A DNA stretch of 64,000 nt from Cristatella mucedo (GCA_009760855.2 WPIO01000004.1:14167501-14231500), one strand, 5' to 3'; shown: positions 22,401 through 33,255, numbered from the stretch's first letter. Translations and numbers: made by a program. Notes: a model not told the origin generated them from the letters alone.

Positions 22401-25400
22401 AGATGCCAAGGCCATTGCACAGGAGTACGTCCAGGACTATTGCATCCCACCAGCACTCCGCAAAATTAGGCAACAGGTGGAGAAAAGCCAGCTGTAAAAC
22501 AAGAGAATTGCACACTATGTCAAGTACACTTTGGCATTACATTATAATGGTCTTGGCAACCGCCTGCTCAGGGCAAACATTTAAGGATCGGCATCACAGC
22601 TCACTAAAACTGGACTGGTGCAATGGTCCACTTTTAGTGAGCTGTGATGCCCCACAAGCAACACATTTACCAATAACCAGCCCCGAAAACGATCAGCCGT
22701 CAAAGACAAATCTTGAAAGTTTCCTTAGCTAAAAAAATTGGCTCTGTCAACATATCTCCTGTTGAATCAGCTCGAAATCTAGGTGTCATGTTCAAAAGTG
22801 ACCTCTCGTTAGACCACCACATCAGCTCCACAATCAAGTCTGCCTACTTTCAGCTACATAACATTGCTAAAATTTGGGCTTGTTGCAGTTGCCACATCAC
22901 ACCACTTCTCGCCGACATGCACTGGCTCCCAGTTAAGCAACGGATTGACTTCAAGGTTTTGTCGCACTTTTAGGTCACTTCATTCTTTGGCTCCAGCCTA
23001 TCTCTCACATCTACTCCCCCACCAGGCCAAGCATCATACCACCCGCTTTTCGGAATCCAGCAGTCTACCAATACCTCGTACAAACTTCAAATCCTTTGGA
23101 GACCGTGCATTTAGTTCATGTGCTCCCAAAGCCTGGAACTCCCTCCCGACTTGCGTCAGAACATCCCCTGACTTAACCACATTTAAAAAGAACTTAAAAC
23201 ACCTATTTAGGACAGCTACTAGTGGGTCCCTGCGATTCGTCCTTGATGTGCTTATTCGTGCTGATACTATGCATGCTGCCACTAACCACACTTGCATGCT
23301 GACCCTGTGCATGTCACTCCTAACCGTATTATTCATGTTGTTTATCAAGCATGATATTACTCACCATTCAATTGCGTTTCCCTTTGCAGCAAATGTAAAG
23401 CGCGTAGAAAGAGATTGAGTTAAGTGAGGGCGCTCTATCAATTGCATTATTATTATTATTCTTATTATTATTATTAGCCAAGTCTAAAAACCACGTTCTA
23501 ATACTAGATACTCTCCATATTCAAACGAGTGGCAAGCATGCAAATCAAAGTAAACAGCCCAATTAATGATGCCTGAGTATTGATATGAATGGACAAAAAT
23601 CATCCGAGGAACTGCATAAGTACAGGGTACATCAAGGCTCTGTGCTCGGTTTGCTTCTTTTCACAGTTTATACTCTCCCTCTTGCCGATGTGATCGCCAA
23701 GCATAATTTAGGCTTTCACTTCTATGAAGATGACACTCAGTTGCACCTTTACTTTGATCCCTCCCAGCCTTCGAGCACCTCGAATTCTCTCAACTCCCTT
23801 GCTGCATGTAGTGATGAAATTCGCACATGGATGACAGCAAATTTTCTTAAACTGAATGATGATAAAACTTATCTTACAAGTTATGAGCAAACCAAGTGTG
23901 GTTCAGCAATTAGAAAGGCTAATGCTCAAACCGGCTCTACCATCATATCTCCTGTTGAATCTGTATGAAATCTAGGTGTCATTTTCCAAAGTGACCTTTC
24001 GTTAGACGACCAAATTAGATCTGCAATTAAGTCTGATTACTTTCAGCTACATAACATTGCTAAAATTCGGGCTTGTTTAGATAGGGATACCACATCTAAG
24101 TTGGTCCATGCATTTGTGACATCCCGTCTTGACATCTGTAACTCACTGCTTGCTGGTCTACCGGCATGTGCAATCAGGCGCTTACAGCTGGTGCAGAACT
24201 CTGCAGCCACGCTTGTCTGTCGTGATCGTCGAACTTGCCACATCGCACCACTCCTCGCCGACCTGCACTGGCTCCCAGTCAAGCAACACATCGACTTCAA
24301 GGTTTTGTCAGTCACTTTTAAGTCCCTCCATTATTTGGCTCCAGCCTACCTATCAGATCTGTCCCCCACCAAGCTAATCATCATATCACCCGCTTTTCGG
24401 AATCTAACTGCTTACCTATACCTTGTACTAACCTCAAATCCTTTGGAGACCGTGCCTTTAGTTCGTATGCTCCCAAAGCCTGGAACTCACTCCCGATGCA
24501 TGTCACAGCATCTACCGACGTGACATTTAAAAGGATGCTCAAAACACACTGTTTATTACAGCATTTAGTGGGTCTTTGTGAATCGTTCTTCATGTGCATG
24601 TACCTGCTTATATTGTGCCTGGTGCTGGCGGATGTTACCACCAATCATTTGGTAACGCTTTCTATACAGCACCTATAAAGTGCATAGAAAAAGATTCAGC
24701 TCACTGAGGGCACTATACAAATGTATTATTATTATAGACGAACATTGCACCTTGGCAACCAAGTTTTCGATAACTTGACTTGGGTATCCACCTCATGCAG
24801 TTAATAATAATATGATAATAGATAAACGAGCTGACCGTTGGACACAGTCGAGCAGCAGTATTGTTGCTAGCTCTCCAGATAAGCCAGCCTTCACTGTGGA
24901 GCTCTAACAGAGCACGACAGTGGAACCAGCACGTGACTTCGGGCCATAGATAAGCAGCTCAATGCTAAGCACTTTGCTACTGTTTTGCACCCACAATTCA
25001 AGGAGTCCGACAGGTTATTTTGCAGAAAATGGGCAAAGTATATCTTGCTAAATTTGTATTAAGTATATCCTATTAATTATCATATATCATTCAAATAATT
25101 GTCTGCTACTTGTTCAGGTATAGATGCTTAATTTACAAACATTTGCTATGGATCTGATTTCGGTACTGGTATATTCGAGAGACAGGCCCTGAACCCCCCC
25201 CCAGAACGCTAACTAAAGATTCCGGTAATTCCTAGGTCTGTTAGATCTCTCAGCTGCCTTCGATACCATTGATCACAATGTCCTACTTGAACGATTGAGA
25301 ACAACGACCGGTCTGGCAGACGAAGCACTGACATGGTTTAAACCATACTTGTCTGACCGTGTTCAATCCGTGTCTTGTGGAGGTCAGGTCTCACCCACGG

Positions 25401-28400
25401 GACCGGTCACCTGTGGAGTCCCTGAAGGGTCCGTCCTCGGTCTCCTGCTGTTCTCCATTTGTAGTCAACCTCTGGAAAAAGTGATTAAGGCTCATGGAAT
25501 ATGATATCACTTTTATGCTGACGATACCCAGCTGTATTTGTCATTTAAACCGTCAGAATCTGTTGCAGCAACTGATAAACTGAATGCTTGCCTTGCCGAC
25601 ATTCGATCCTGGATGTCGGAAAATTTCTTGAAACTAATGACGATAAAACCGAACTGTTGCTCATAGCACACCCTAAGCCAGTGGCTAGATTAGAAGGCTT
25701 CGCTCTTCTAATAGGTGATGCTGTTGTGAGACCATCACCACATAGTCGAAATTTAGGTATCGTTTTCGACAGCTTCCTAAATTTTAAAAGCTAAATTCAG
25801 AAGACTGCTTCTAAAGCTAGCCATCACGTCCGATTCCTATCTAAGATAAGGAGTTGTCTTCTACGGCGGCTTGCAAAAAATTTAACTAGCTCCTTAGTTC
25901 TGTCTCGGCTTGATTATTGTAATTCCCCTTTGGCTGCTCTACCAAAAAAAGCAATTAGGCCACTGCAGCTGGCTATGAATATGGCTGCAAGGCTAGTTTT
26001 CAAGTCCCAGAGGTTTGACCACGTGTATCTCCTCTGCTAAAAGAGCTAGGATGGCTGCCGGTTGATCAACAGATACAGAGCACAATTCTTACGCTGACCC
26101 ACAAGGCCTGTTACAGCTTGGCTCCTCCATACTAAGCTGAACTGCTGCACTAGTTTCAGCCTCCTCGTGTCCTCAGGTCATGTATGGACAATAAATTACT
26201 GTTCCATTCCTGCGCTTAAAGACCATTTGCGACAGAAGCTTTAGCTCGGCAGGTCCTGTCCTAGACTGAGGAAACTCTCCTGTACTCACCTGCTGCCAAC
26301 TATGGCTCATCGTTTTCAGCGGTCCTGAGCTGCTACTTTCATGCTACTCACTACCTAAACTGCTCTCCTGACTCTGCTATGCTTCCCACTTTCTCCTTGT
26401 TGCGTGAGATGAAGTCTTTTGGCTACCAAACGGGTAAAGCAGCTTAGGCTGTGAGTGCGCTCTACAAAAACTCTCCTGCGTAACAACCACATAGTCTTTG
26501 TGCCTTGGTGGAGTTGCAGACGGAGATACATTTCATTACATCACACATCCAGTCGACCAGAATGTGAGCAGCAACTGTCGCTTGGTGCTTGCTGCTATGA
26601 CGCACACTGACCGTACAGCTGCAACCACACAACACACGCGCATACACGTGTGTTGTGAGGGTGACTAACTCCAGGACTCGGCTGTAGGACAGAGAACACG
26701 TCAGGCAGACCACCCTTCATACCATAAGCAGCCACTAGCTACAGAAGCCTGCGGTGAGTGCAGGTAGCAGCAAGCACATAACCTTTAGTATTTCCTTGAA
26801 AGGCTAAAAGCCTTTCGAGGAATCCAAACAAGTCAACACGAACTGCTAGGCAAGTGAGCTCTGCTGGCAGCTGGCCTGTCCAGGTGGCACTGCTGTACAG
26901 ATATACTGGGCATTAGGCCTCGGGTGCTGCTTCTGGGCCGGTCACTGGATGATCTGCGGTCCGGATCACCATTCCAGCATTTTTAAAGTGCCTCCCCGAA
27001 AAGATTTAGTTCTATTAGGGCACTAAGCACATGTTTTAGCACTGCTATTTAATCACCACGTAGATAGCGGCAGAACAGCCTTAGTGGCTTGCACCCCCTA
27101 AAGTGCAGCCAATAATCTCCTGCTGAAAAACTCGAGAGCCCGAGGGTCATGCGGTTCGAGCAAGGCTGATATAGCAGCGAGCTACAGTAACTGACCACAA
27201 GGCCAACTAAGCCCAGGGTCAAAAGCAAGAACGGAACTTTGCCCGACGGTCAAGGTACAGCAGGGTGTTCGACAGGCCGATCCTATTGGCAGGCTTCTAG
27301 CCCCTGCAAGTCGTGCAGGCCTGCGTGGCTCCTATAAGCCTCCTTCCAAGCGGTCGTGGGTTCACCTAAGCAGCAGGCAACTCAGACATTCTTGCTATCC
27401 GGTTCTCATAGATCCCCCATTTTTTTTATAGCTCTGAAGCACCCAATTGGCTATAAATACCAGGCTGGCTGCTCAGAGGCAATTACATTTTACACGGACG
27501 TGGCTGCAAGGAGTAGGCTCCATGCGACCACTTGGCAGCCTTGACGCTAGCATCTGAGTGCAGAGTGTCAACAGCAGCAGCTGCGGCATCGGGGCATCGG
27601 GTAGCGGCACCTGCAGCATCAGCGGCTGAACGATCGTGTCATTAATGGGATCAGGCTGCCAATACCTCAGTAATTTCCCATGTCACACTGATCGTCCAGC
27701 AGATGCCATAGTGTCGGATAAGCATGGCCTTCATAGTCCATCCGACGAAGTGACCAAACGCATAGACATCCACATGGGACCATAACCTGTACACATCAAC
27801 GTTGGAGCAATTCTGGGCGTAGAGCTAGGAAAGAGAGAGGCGCCATGAGATCGATCACATTCACGAGCATAATCAATACCTAGCTACTCATGCAACAACA
27901 TACCAACCACAACGACATCAAACGGCCAAGAAAACAGTACTCACTGATCGAACATACGCTACACTTGACCTAACCTATAGGCCCAGTTTCACGAGTGATT
28001 CAAAGCAGGTCACACTAGGTAAGGCAGCACTCAAAGCAACTGCAAAGAGCTATTCTACTGGATTTCCTAGCCTTAATAGGGCTACACCTTGCCCCCCCCC
28101 CGTAGGAATATCGTTGTAGTTGAAAGAAAAAACAGGTCATGCTGTCCTTAAAGAGGTAAACAGACGATCTCCAAAAACAGCAAGTCACAGGTCACACCAG
28201 CTTTTGCATTTTGATTGACAAAGCCTTGATACTGGATGTGCCCTCAGGTCCTGTATAGACGGTAAATTAGCTGTTACATTCCTCTGCTTAAAGACCGTTT
28301 GCGACAGAAGCTTTAGCTCTGCAGGTCCTAGACTGAGGAACTTGCTTCTACGATTCCTACACAACGACAACTACTCTCCTGCTACCGATTACGGTACATC

Positions 28401-30868
28401 CTTTCCAGCGGTCCTTAGCTGCTACTTCTATGCTACTCACTACCTCAACTGCTCTCTCGACTATGCTATGCTTCCCACTTTCTCTTTGTTGCGTGAGACA
28501 AAGTCTGTTGGTTACCGAATGCGTACCGAAAGCCGCTTAGGCTGTGAGTGCGCTATACAAAACTCTCATGCGTAACACCCACCTAGTCTTTGTGGAGTTA
28601 CAGACGTAGATACATTACATATAAACTATGCCTGCTCCTTGCAGATGTTACCATCAATCATTCGGTAATGCTTTCTGAACAGTCATCGGTTAAGTGCCTA
28701 GATAGAGATTCCGTTCTCTGATGGTGCTAAACAAATGTGTTACTATTATTATAATTACATCGACACCTCTCGAAACAAGAGCATCATCGATAATTCTACG
28801 TTCTCTCTGAGTGGAATGCCCAAGCTATATTAACCTTATTACCATTCTGGTTTGGCCCTATGGTTAAGGTGCTCACTTGACCAAGGTTTGTCCGAGGTCG
28901 TGGTCTCGAGCCCCCCCCACCCGGTGGCATGTGTGAAACACCTGAATGGAGATTAAGTTCACATACAATACACTGAGACAGGGATTTTTAATAGATAGGC
29001 CAGATATTGGTAGCATGCAGCATGCAGAATTAAAGCATCCGGGGAATGTATATCACGTGAGCAAGGAAGCAAACTGCACAACTGATGGCGGACCGACGTA
29101 TAGATAGCACAACAGAAAAGTATAAGGGACAACGGTTGTGCTACACGAGCACTCGCCGGTGGTTGCTTGCAGCCCTTGCGCTTCCGACTGAGGACGAACT
29201 GCCAGTCAAGAAAACCGTAGGCCTGTCATCTGAGACCTTTAACTTCCGGTGGACAGCTAGCTCTACACACGCTGGCTAGCCGCCCCCTGATTCATCGATC
29301 CAGGCCTGCCCTGTCTAGCAAAGAATGAAAATGGCTGCCTTAGACCCGGCCCCCAAGTGGCCAAGAGCGCTCACAGCCAGAGGGCTACAGCTTGTTTCGG
29401 CTGAATGCGGTCCCTGCAGATTTCAGGCGAAGGGCGTTTGCAAACTTCCCAATTTAAGCAGCTGCAAGCCAGCTTGCGCTGACAGCAGAACAGACACTCA
29501 CAGCTGCAAGCCCGAAGTTCGATTAGGCGATCAGCAATGCAGTCGGTAACATTCAATGAAAGAAGCAAAAGAGCTACTAAAACGCGCACCTGGCCCATCT
29601 GAAGGCTCTGCACTGGCCAGCTTTGACACTGGCGACTAGCAAGGCAGACCCACTTCCAGCTGCTGGCTCTCTAATCGCTGGCCATCGGCACACTCCATCG
29701 CTTGCATCAGTTCCTCTTCCTAAATCTAGCCATATTTTTTCAACCAAATCACGCCAGACCCATCTCTTCGCACAGTGCACAAACCAATAGATACAGCACA
29801 CATAAAAATGGGAGCTGACAGCAATGGGGATGCCCTGGCTGCTGTTGTCGGCAAAAATTGACCTCTGGGGAAAAACCAGGAGGGCCGAGGTACCAGTCGA
29901 CTGATCTGCCAACCAAAGCTTCTTTAGGAGCTGGCTTACTTATCGATCGGAGCAATACAGCGATCGGCCAGCACGCGACAAAGCACACCGCGTGCTTCTA
30001 AATTGTCCGAGCCACAAATAGCGAGCAGCACTTTTTCCTAGCCTATCCGGTCAGCAGTACTGGGTCACGAATAACGGATACTTCCGATGCGCACATTCTC
30101 CACGAGACATCTGTGTAATCAACCTCAAAGGCCATTAGGTAGCAATGCTGTGCTAATCGTTTTGCCCAAAGGTGCATGTGTATGTGACTCAGGAAGCATA
30201 AAAAAAAATTTGTGGAGCAATCGTACGACTTAGCAACAAAGGGTCGCTATACGACAGCCAGTGTCGTGGCAGCGTGGGGCCAATCGAGGTTTATGCACAG
30301 CAGCCGCTGCCCACACACCGCAAGCCATCGTCCTTGGCATGGCCATCCGACCAGTGCAGGTTCGGTAATAACAGTAAAGTCAGTAGCAGTACAGTCAATA
30401 ACTGCCTGTTAAACCGCAAGCCGGCTGGCTCCTTGTCGGCTTTCTCTCGTGCAGCTTTTCAGATGCTTGCATGCAAACATTAGGACCAAGCAGCTCGAAC
30501 TACAAGTTAATGACCTTGCTATGTTCACCTGTGAATGTTACCTAAACCACATTATGTTTGCTGACATTGTGCATGTCACCACTAACCATCATTCCATCAA
30601 GCTTCTTTTACAGATCTGTAAAGTGCCTAGAGAGAGATTAAGTTCTCAGATGGTGCTATAGAAATATACTACTCTTATTATTATTATTATTATTATTATT
30701 AAAGGTACACACGATGATGCCACGCTAACCAGTGACATACGAGCACATGAGCTACCACATGTGCACACGTACACACCAAAAGGCATGCACCACACGTGCA
30801 CACGCACGCACATGAACACAAATGCGTGTTTGCCAATGCGCGCGCGCACACACACACACGCGCATGCA

Positions 30869-30907
<39 letters not shown>

Positions 30908-33255
30908 AATGATGTTTGAAAACACGAACAGCACTTGCCGAAAAAATGTACACACCTCATTAGGAGTGACATTGCAGTGGCAGGTGCTTGATGCAGTTGA
31001 AGCCAGTTAATTAGAAACTGACCTTGAGAACCAGCTTGAAGTCCTTCAGGTCAGGAGAGACCCAGGATATCATTGCCCTCACTGTCTGGTAGTTTTGGAA
31101 CACGACGAAAACCAGCAGCATGAAATAGGCAACACTAAGACCTATACAAATAGACAAAGAGAGAGTTGACTGCAACCGGATGAACAAGAGCGCGCTCTAC
31201 ACGAGTTGGGCCAGTGGGGTAGCCGAGTCTAATTACCCTACAAGTCGGTCCGCTGGTGATATCATCAGTCGACATCCGTGGGACAAACGCACAATGGTAA
31301 ACAGCTAGGAGCGAGCTCCAGAACGAGTTGTCGTTTAAAAAAAAAAGTCATGCGAGCACAAGCACTGGCGAGTGTGCATACACATACACAAACAGGTGCA
31401 TATGGATATTGAGGATTGTTCAATAAGAGAGTGAAGCTTTGTCAATATTGAACTACCCCATGCAGCAGCAACCGTAACCGAGTCATGTGACCAATCCACG
31501 GTCTGCATGCAACCCAGGCTCACACAGCCCTCTCCAAGTGCCTACGAAATTACACGTTCCCGGATTCACGTTTTCCAAATATATAAGCTAGTGTCAGCAA
31601 GGGAATTTTGTGGAGAGCAGCAGACACCTGCAGTAGTGACAAATCCGAACAGCAGAGCATCTGAACGTAATACTAGAGGTAGCTGAAGTACGAGGAGTGA
31701 CGGGTCGCCTTTTGCCCTCTTCATTGCACCAGACAGCGATCAATCAGCATCTGAACAAAACGAGAAGCTGGCACACAGAGCAATGTAGTATGCACCCCAT
31801 GCACAATAAAAGAGAAGAGCAAGAGAGGAACGTGGAGCTCCAGAATCCGGTCAGGTCTGGCGATTGCTAGATCAGACTGGTGCTTCAACTCCAGGGAATT
31901 GCAGGAGATAGCTGGTCTCAGAACCAAGGCCGGCGAGCCTGGTGCTACAGCCCGATTGGCTAATCGGTGGCTGCCACCTCAGGGCCGGTTCGCGCAAGAA
32001 CTGCACGGCAGAGCCTGCAGCTCACCAGGCGGTTGCTGGCACAGCCTTGAGTCGATCTATCGATTGCTGGCATGAGCCAGCAAATCGCACAAATCATTTC
32101 AAAGCCGAGAATACTGCATCGGACAGTTTCGATGAGCACTTCTTTTACTGTACGAACCAGGCGCATACTGGGAAGGTGATATGAGGGTACCATGGTCTAT
32201 GCGGCATTTGCGAGCTCTGTAATTGTTAAACAACAGAGAACAGAAGACTTTGAATAGCAGCCATGGCTTCAGCACAGTGCAAAGTCAACGCCAATGCCAA
32301 CGCAGTAATTTATCGGTACACAAAGGCGTCAAAGCCGCGCTAGCCTATGGCCCTATTTTAGCTCGGTGCCCTTTGGTCAGTCCTCAGGCTGATGCACCAC
32401 TGTAGCGACATGGTTCCACAAAACTTTTTATGGGCTCACAGTTGCCTATGCTCACACTACAAAACACGGCAATGATCCATGCCATAGCAAAATGTGAAAC
32501 GTCCAATATGACGCAATGCATTGCCATTCAAATTCACATTCGACAGTCACCTATCCGATAATGCTGCAACACATGGGCCTGGTTGGAGGATTCACGAACT
32601 AAAATAACCCGCAGCGGCAGTATCGAAAGACCCATGGACATTTAGTAAGCCACCAACCACGCCTATTCGACGCATGCGTACTAGTTGCAGGGAGCATACT
32701 GGCGATACTCACCAAATATAATTTTCCATATCGCTGGATGAGGTCTGGTAAATGGCCCTTCAAAAGACGCAATTGGTGGTAAATCAAAATCGCCTCCACG
32801 ATTTTCCACGTGGGCTCGCAAGAAAACCGTCAGATATAGCGACTTACCATTAGGAAAAGCCAGAATGCTGATAATTAGGAAGAAGAATATCATACTGGTC
32901 AGCCCGCTCCACATATTGTCCAGTAGACTGTCGTCATTCCTGCGCGATCAACCAACGGCTACTTTAATTCACCCACGGGCCCACAACAGAAATTGAGGGT
33001 TGGGTTGAGGCCGAAAGCAAATTTGGCCCAATGTCCATAGAAATCTAAGCTGGTTAAACAATTATTTAAGACCACGTACCTGGTGAAAGCTGAATACACT
33101 AGCCAAGCAACAAGACCCGACAGCAGGCTTAGCGTGTGAGGCTTATAAAATATATCCAGTGAGATATCATAAACACGCCTCTCGTTAATGTTGGAGAAAT
33201 GATCGCTAGTGTCAGAACAGCTACTGACTGTACGACAACGGCGATGCACGTCCAT
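16126..33255 (-). CDS. PTDSS1: Phosphatidylserine synthase 1, complete gene, 10 exons
   Basis: Minus-strand exons 33255-33080, 32939-32848, 32757-32713, 31141-31023, 27824-27666, 22491-22340, 20323-20182, 18950-18772, 18570-18471 and 16401-16126 join in phase into 1440 nt (479 residues plus TGA; human PTDSS1 is 473). All introns are GT-AG. The family is a multi-pass ER enzyme that exchanges serine for choline on phosphatidylcholine. Residues reported as essential in mammalian PSS1 (H172, E197, E200, N209, E212, D216, D221, N226) appear at 169, 194, 197, 206, 209, 213, 218 and 223, a constant offset of -3. Residues tied to feedback inhibition by PS (R95, H97, C189, R262, Q266, R336) are also kept, at 94, 96, 186, 259, 263 and 333. 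Motifs such as [20 protein letters not shown] and LQFTPASWT fit PSS1 better than PSS2. The start ATG at 33255 matches the human N-terminal length, though the frame stays open upstream to 33507. Confidence 0.96.
16615..16708 (+). mobile_element. LINE-A extreme 3' end
   Basis: TTTGCAGCAAATGTAAAGTG, then AGAGTTCTCTGAGGGCGC (the loop of the hairpin is shortened) and an ATT-rich tail. It lies antisense in PTDSS1 intron 9. Confidence 0.8.
16900..17010 (+). mobile_element. LINE-B extreme 3' end
   Basis: AAAACTCTCCTGCGTAATAC, CTGTGGAGTTACAGGCGG, then ACATAACATTACATTACA. Confidence 0.8.
17095..17333 (-). mobile_element. LINE-B 3' end, left arm of a foldback
   Basis: Minus-strand copy of the LINE-B tail (CCGAAAGCCGCTTGGGCTGT, then CTCCACAAAGCCACAAAGAC read on plus). 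It meets the next copy head to head at about 17334. Confidence 0.88.
17334..17606 (+). mobile_element. LINE-B 3' end, right arm of a foldback
   Basis: Starts at the same internal point as its neighbour (CTGCCGACTATGGCTGATCC), runs through GTGAGTGCGCTATACAAAAC and ends ACATTACGTTACATTACAT. Confidence 0.9.
17607..18470. other. PTDSS1 intron 9, 5' part
   Basis: No repeat family recognised apart from the hairpin at 18058-18105. Confidence 0.5.
18058..18105. repeat. Perfect inverted repeat, 21-bp arms
   Basis: TCGGAGGGCGCTGCAGCTCA (plus G) and its exact reverse complement, separated by 6 nt. Confidence 0.96.
18471..18570 (-). CDS. PTDSS1: PTDSS1 exon 9 (residues 355-388)
   Basis: It encodes [18 protein letters not shown] and then AWFTVL, aligned to human GFLEAIVCIKFGQDLF. 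The acceptor is TTTTGTAG|T and the donor GTGTTG|GTGAGT, in phase 0. Confidence 0.92.
18772..18950 (-). CDS. PTDSS1: PTDSS1 exon 8 (residues 296-355)
   Basis: It starts [13 protein letters not shown] and contains [18 protein letters not shown]333 matches PSS1 R336. The acceptor is CTTTGCAG|CTG and the donor TACAT|GTAAGC. Confidence 0.95.
18951..20181. other. PTDSS1 intron 7
   Basis: 1231 bp of apparently unique, AT-leaning sequence; no retroelement tail, tRNA box or long microsatellite seen. Confidence 0.55.
20182..20323 (-). CDS. PTDSS1: PTDSS1 exon 7 (residues 248-295)
   Basis: It encodes [20 protein letters not shown] then a membrane segment ([12 protein letters not shown]). R259 and Q263 correspond to the regulatory R262 and Q266. 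The acceptor is TTTTGGTAG|G and the donor TTTCAG|GTTTGT. Confidence 0.95.
20324..21194. other. PTDSS1 intron 6, 3' part
   Basis: No family recognised up to the LINE-B fragment at 21195. Confidence 0.5.
21195..21618 (+). mobile_element. LINE-B 3' end split by a SINE1 insertion
   Basis: Left half 21195-21257 (ACTCTCCTGTTGCCGACTGC to GAGCTGCTACTTTCA) and right half about 21433-21618 (CATGCTACTCACTAACTC to ACAGTACATT) are continuous in the copies at 26290 and 28370. The SINE lies between, flanked by CTACTTTCA and the imperfect TTACTTCCA, a plausible target-site duplication. Confidence 0.88.
21258..21432 (+). mobile_element. SINE1 nested in LINE-B
   Basis: CACTAGGTAAGGCAGTAGC, anticodon-arm palindrome around CGATCTCGGGGTCCCGAGATCG, GTGGGTTCGAATCCTGTGG (intact B box), then CAAGCGGTGGTGATAGCCG. 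Confidence 0.92.
21619..22339. other. PTDSS1 intron 6, 5' part
   Basis: Holds a plus-strand frame of 83 codons at 22009-22260 (Ser/Lys-rich, [13 protein letters not shown]) lying antisense to the gene. It has no splice partner or known family. Confidence 0.45.
22340..22491 (-). CDS. PTDSS1: PTDSS1 exon 6, catalytic core (residues 198-248)
   Basis: It encodes [12 protein letters not shown] and [15 protein letters not shown], giving N206, E209, D213, D218 and N223, all needed in mammalian PSS1. The acceptor is TTTTACAG|CTG and the donor ATCAA|GTAAGC. Confidence 0.95.
22590..22651. repeat. Perfect inverted repeat, 20-bp arms
   Basis: GGCATCACAGCTCACTAAAA and its exact reverse complement around a 22-nt loop that is itself partly self-complementary (TGGAC/GTCCA). 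It sits about 70 bp before a LINE-A copy. Confidence 0.96.
22720..23476 (+). mobile_element. LINE-A, RT C-terminus plus full 3' end
   Basis: [20 protein letters not shown] at 22755, then the thumb region ([18 protein letters not shown]), [18 protein letters not shown], a UTR with repeated CACTAACCA units and a TTA/CTTATT tail. A frameshift near 22870 and a stop in KVLSHF* disable it. Confidence 0.92.
23480..24735 (+). mobile_element. LINE-A, RT palm to 3' end
   Basis: The most complete RT here. It has [40 protein letters not shown] (YEDD in place of YADD), [13 protein letters not shown], then [20 protein letters not shown]. It ends with CATAGAAAAAGATTCAGC and GCACTATACAAATG plus a TTA tail. 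It follows the previous LINE-A copy directly, head to tail. Confidence 0.93.
24736..25209. other. PTDSS1 intron 5 spacer
   Basis: No family recognised; a C9 run at about 25193 precedes the next LINE. Confidence 0.5.
25210..26545 (+). mobile_element. LINE-B, RT palm through 3' tail
   Basis: [20 protein letters not shown] at about 25235, [17 protein letters not shown], then [18 protein letters not shown] (intact YADD, but behind a stop) and [19 protein letters not shown]. Then [12 protein letters not shown] and [17 protein letters not shown]. From 26270 it runs without a break into the tail sequence seen alone elsewhere, which identifies those tails as LINE-B. Stops and frameshifts make it inactive. 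Confidence 0.93.
26546..27665. other. PTDSS1 intron 5, 5' part
   Basis: Contains a decayed LINE-A-like tail at about 26985-27040 (AAAAGATTTAGTTCTATTAG) and an imperfect hairpin at 26792-26822 (14-bp arms, one mismatch). Nothing else recognised. Confidence 0.5.
27666..27824 (-). CDS. PTDSS1: PTDSS1 exon 5, catalytic core (residues 145-197)
   Basis: Acceptor TTCCTAG|CTC and donor ACTGAG|GTATTG. It contains AFGHFVGW (H169), GICWTIS (C186) and TWEITE (E194, E197), matching H172, C189, E197 and E200 of mammalian PSS1. Confidence 0.95.
28205..28622 (+). mobile_element. LINE-B, end of RT plus 3' tail
   Basis: GATGTGCCCTCAGGTCCTGT and CTTAAAGACCGTTTGCGACA match the last RT codons of the 25210 copy. 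The tail (CTACCGATTACGG, GTGAGTGCGCTATACAAAAC, ACATTACAT) follows. Confidence 0.92.
28625..28757 (+). mobile_element. LINE-A extreme 3' end
   Basis: AAGTGCCTAGATAGAGATTC, TGGTGCTAAACAAATGTG and a TTA-rich tail, directly abutting a LINE-B tail. Confidence 0.8.
28843..28975 (+). mobile_element. SINE2, tRNA-derived with LINE-A-type tail
   Basis: TGGTTTGGCCCTATGGTTAA (A box), GGTCTCGAGCCC (B box, mutated), then the LINE-A-like end ACACCTGAATGGAGATTAAG. Confidence 0.75.
28976..30539. other. PTDSS1 intron 4, middle
   Basis: Several short frames on both strands (29085-29279, 29577-29912) with no family match or splice partner. No repeat family seen. Confidence 0.45.
30540..30702 (+). mobile_element. 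LINE-A extreme 3' end
   Basis: Two CACTAACCATC-type UTR units, AAAGTGCCTAGAGAGAGATT, AAGTTCTCAGATGGTGC and (ATT)10. Confidence 0.9.
30760..30904. repeat. CACG-rich stretch and (CT)n
   Basis: GCACAC repeats run into CACACACACACG and then (CT)16. Confidence 0.93.
31023..31141 (-). CDS. PTDSS1: PTDSS1 exon 4 (residues 105-144)
   Basis: It encodes [18 protein letters not shown] then a hydrophilic stretch ending DFKLVLK, aligned to human GLSVLYFLFLVFLLFLNF. The acceptor is GTATAG|G, the donor CTCAAG|GTCAGT, and it ends in phase 0. Confidence 0.92.
31142..32712. other. PTDSS1 intron 3
   Basis: 1571 bp without a recognised repeat. Confidence 0.55.
32713..32757 (-). CDS. PTDSS1: PTDSS1 exon 3, 45-nt micro-exon (residues 90-104)
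   Basis: It encodes [16 protein letters not shown], carrying R94 and H96, the counterparts of PSS1 R95 and H97 that set sensitivity to product inhibition. The acceptor is TTGAAG|GG and the donor TTTG|GTGAGT; intron 2 is 90 bp. Confidence 0.93.
32848..32939 (-). CDS. PTDSS1: PTDSS1 exon 2 (residues 59-89)
   Basis: Acceptor GCGCAG|G and donor AATG|GTAAGT. It encodes the second membrane segment ([16 protein letters not shown]), close to human [17 protein letters not shown]. Intron 1 is only 140 bp. Confidence 0.95.
33080..33255 (-). CDS. PTDSS1: PTDSS1 exon 1 (residues 1-58)
   Basis: Begins MDVHRRC and contains [14 protein letters not shown] followed by the first membrane segment ([17 protein letters not shown]). 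The ATG has G at -3 and G at +4. The donor reads AG|GTACGT, leaving phase 2. Confidence 0.93.

Noticed and set aside
29577-29912. 111-codon minus-strand frame inside PTDSS1 intron 4, same strand as the gene
   Set aside because: PTDSS1 exons 4 and 5 join in phase without it and human PSS1 has no counterpart.
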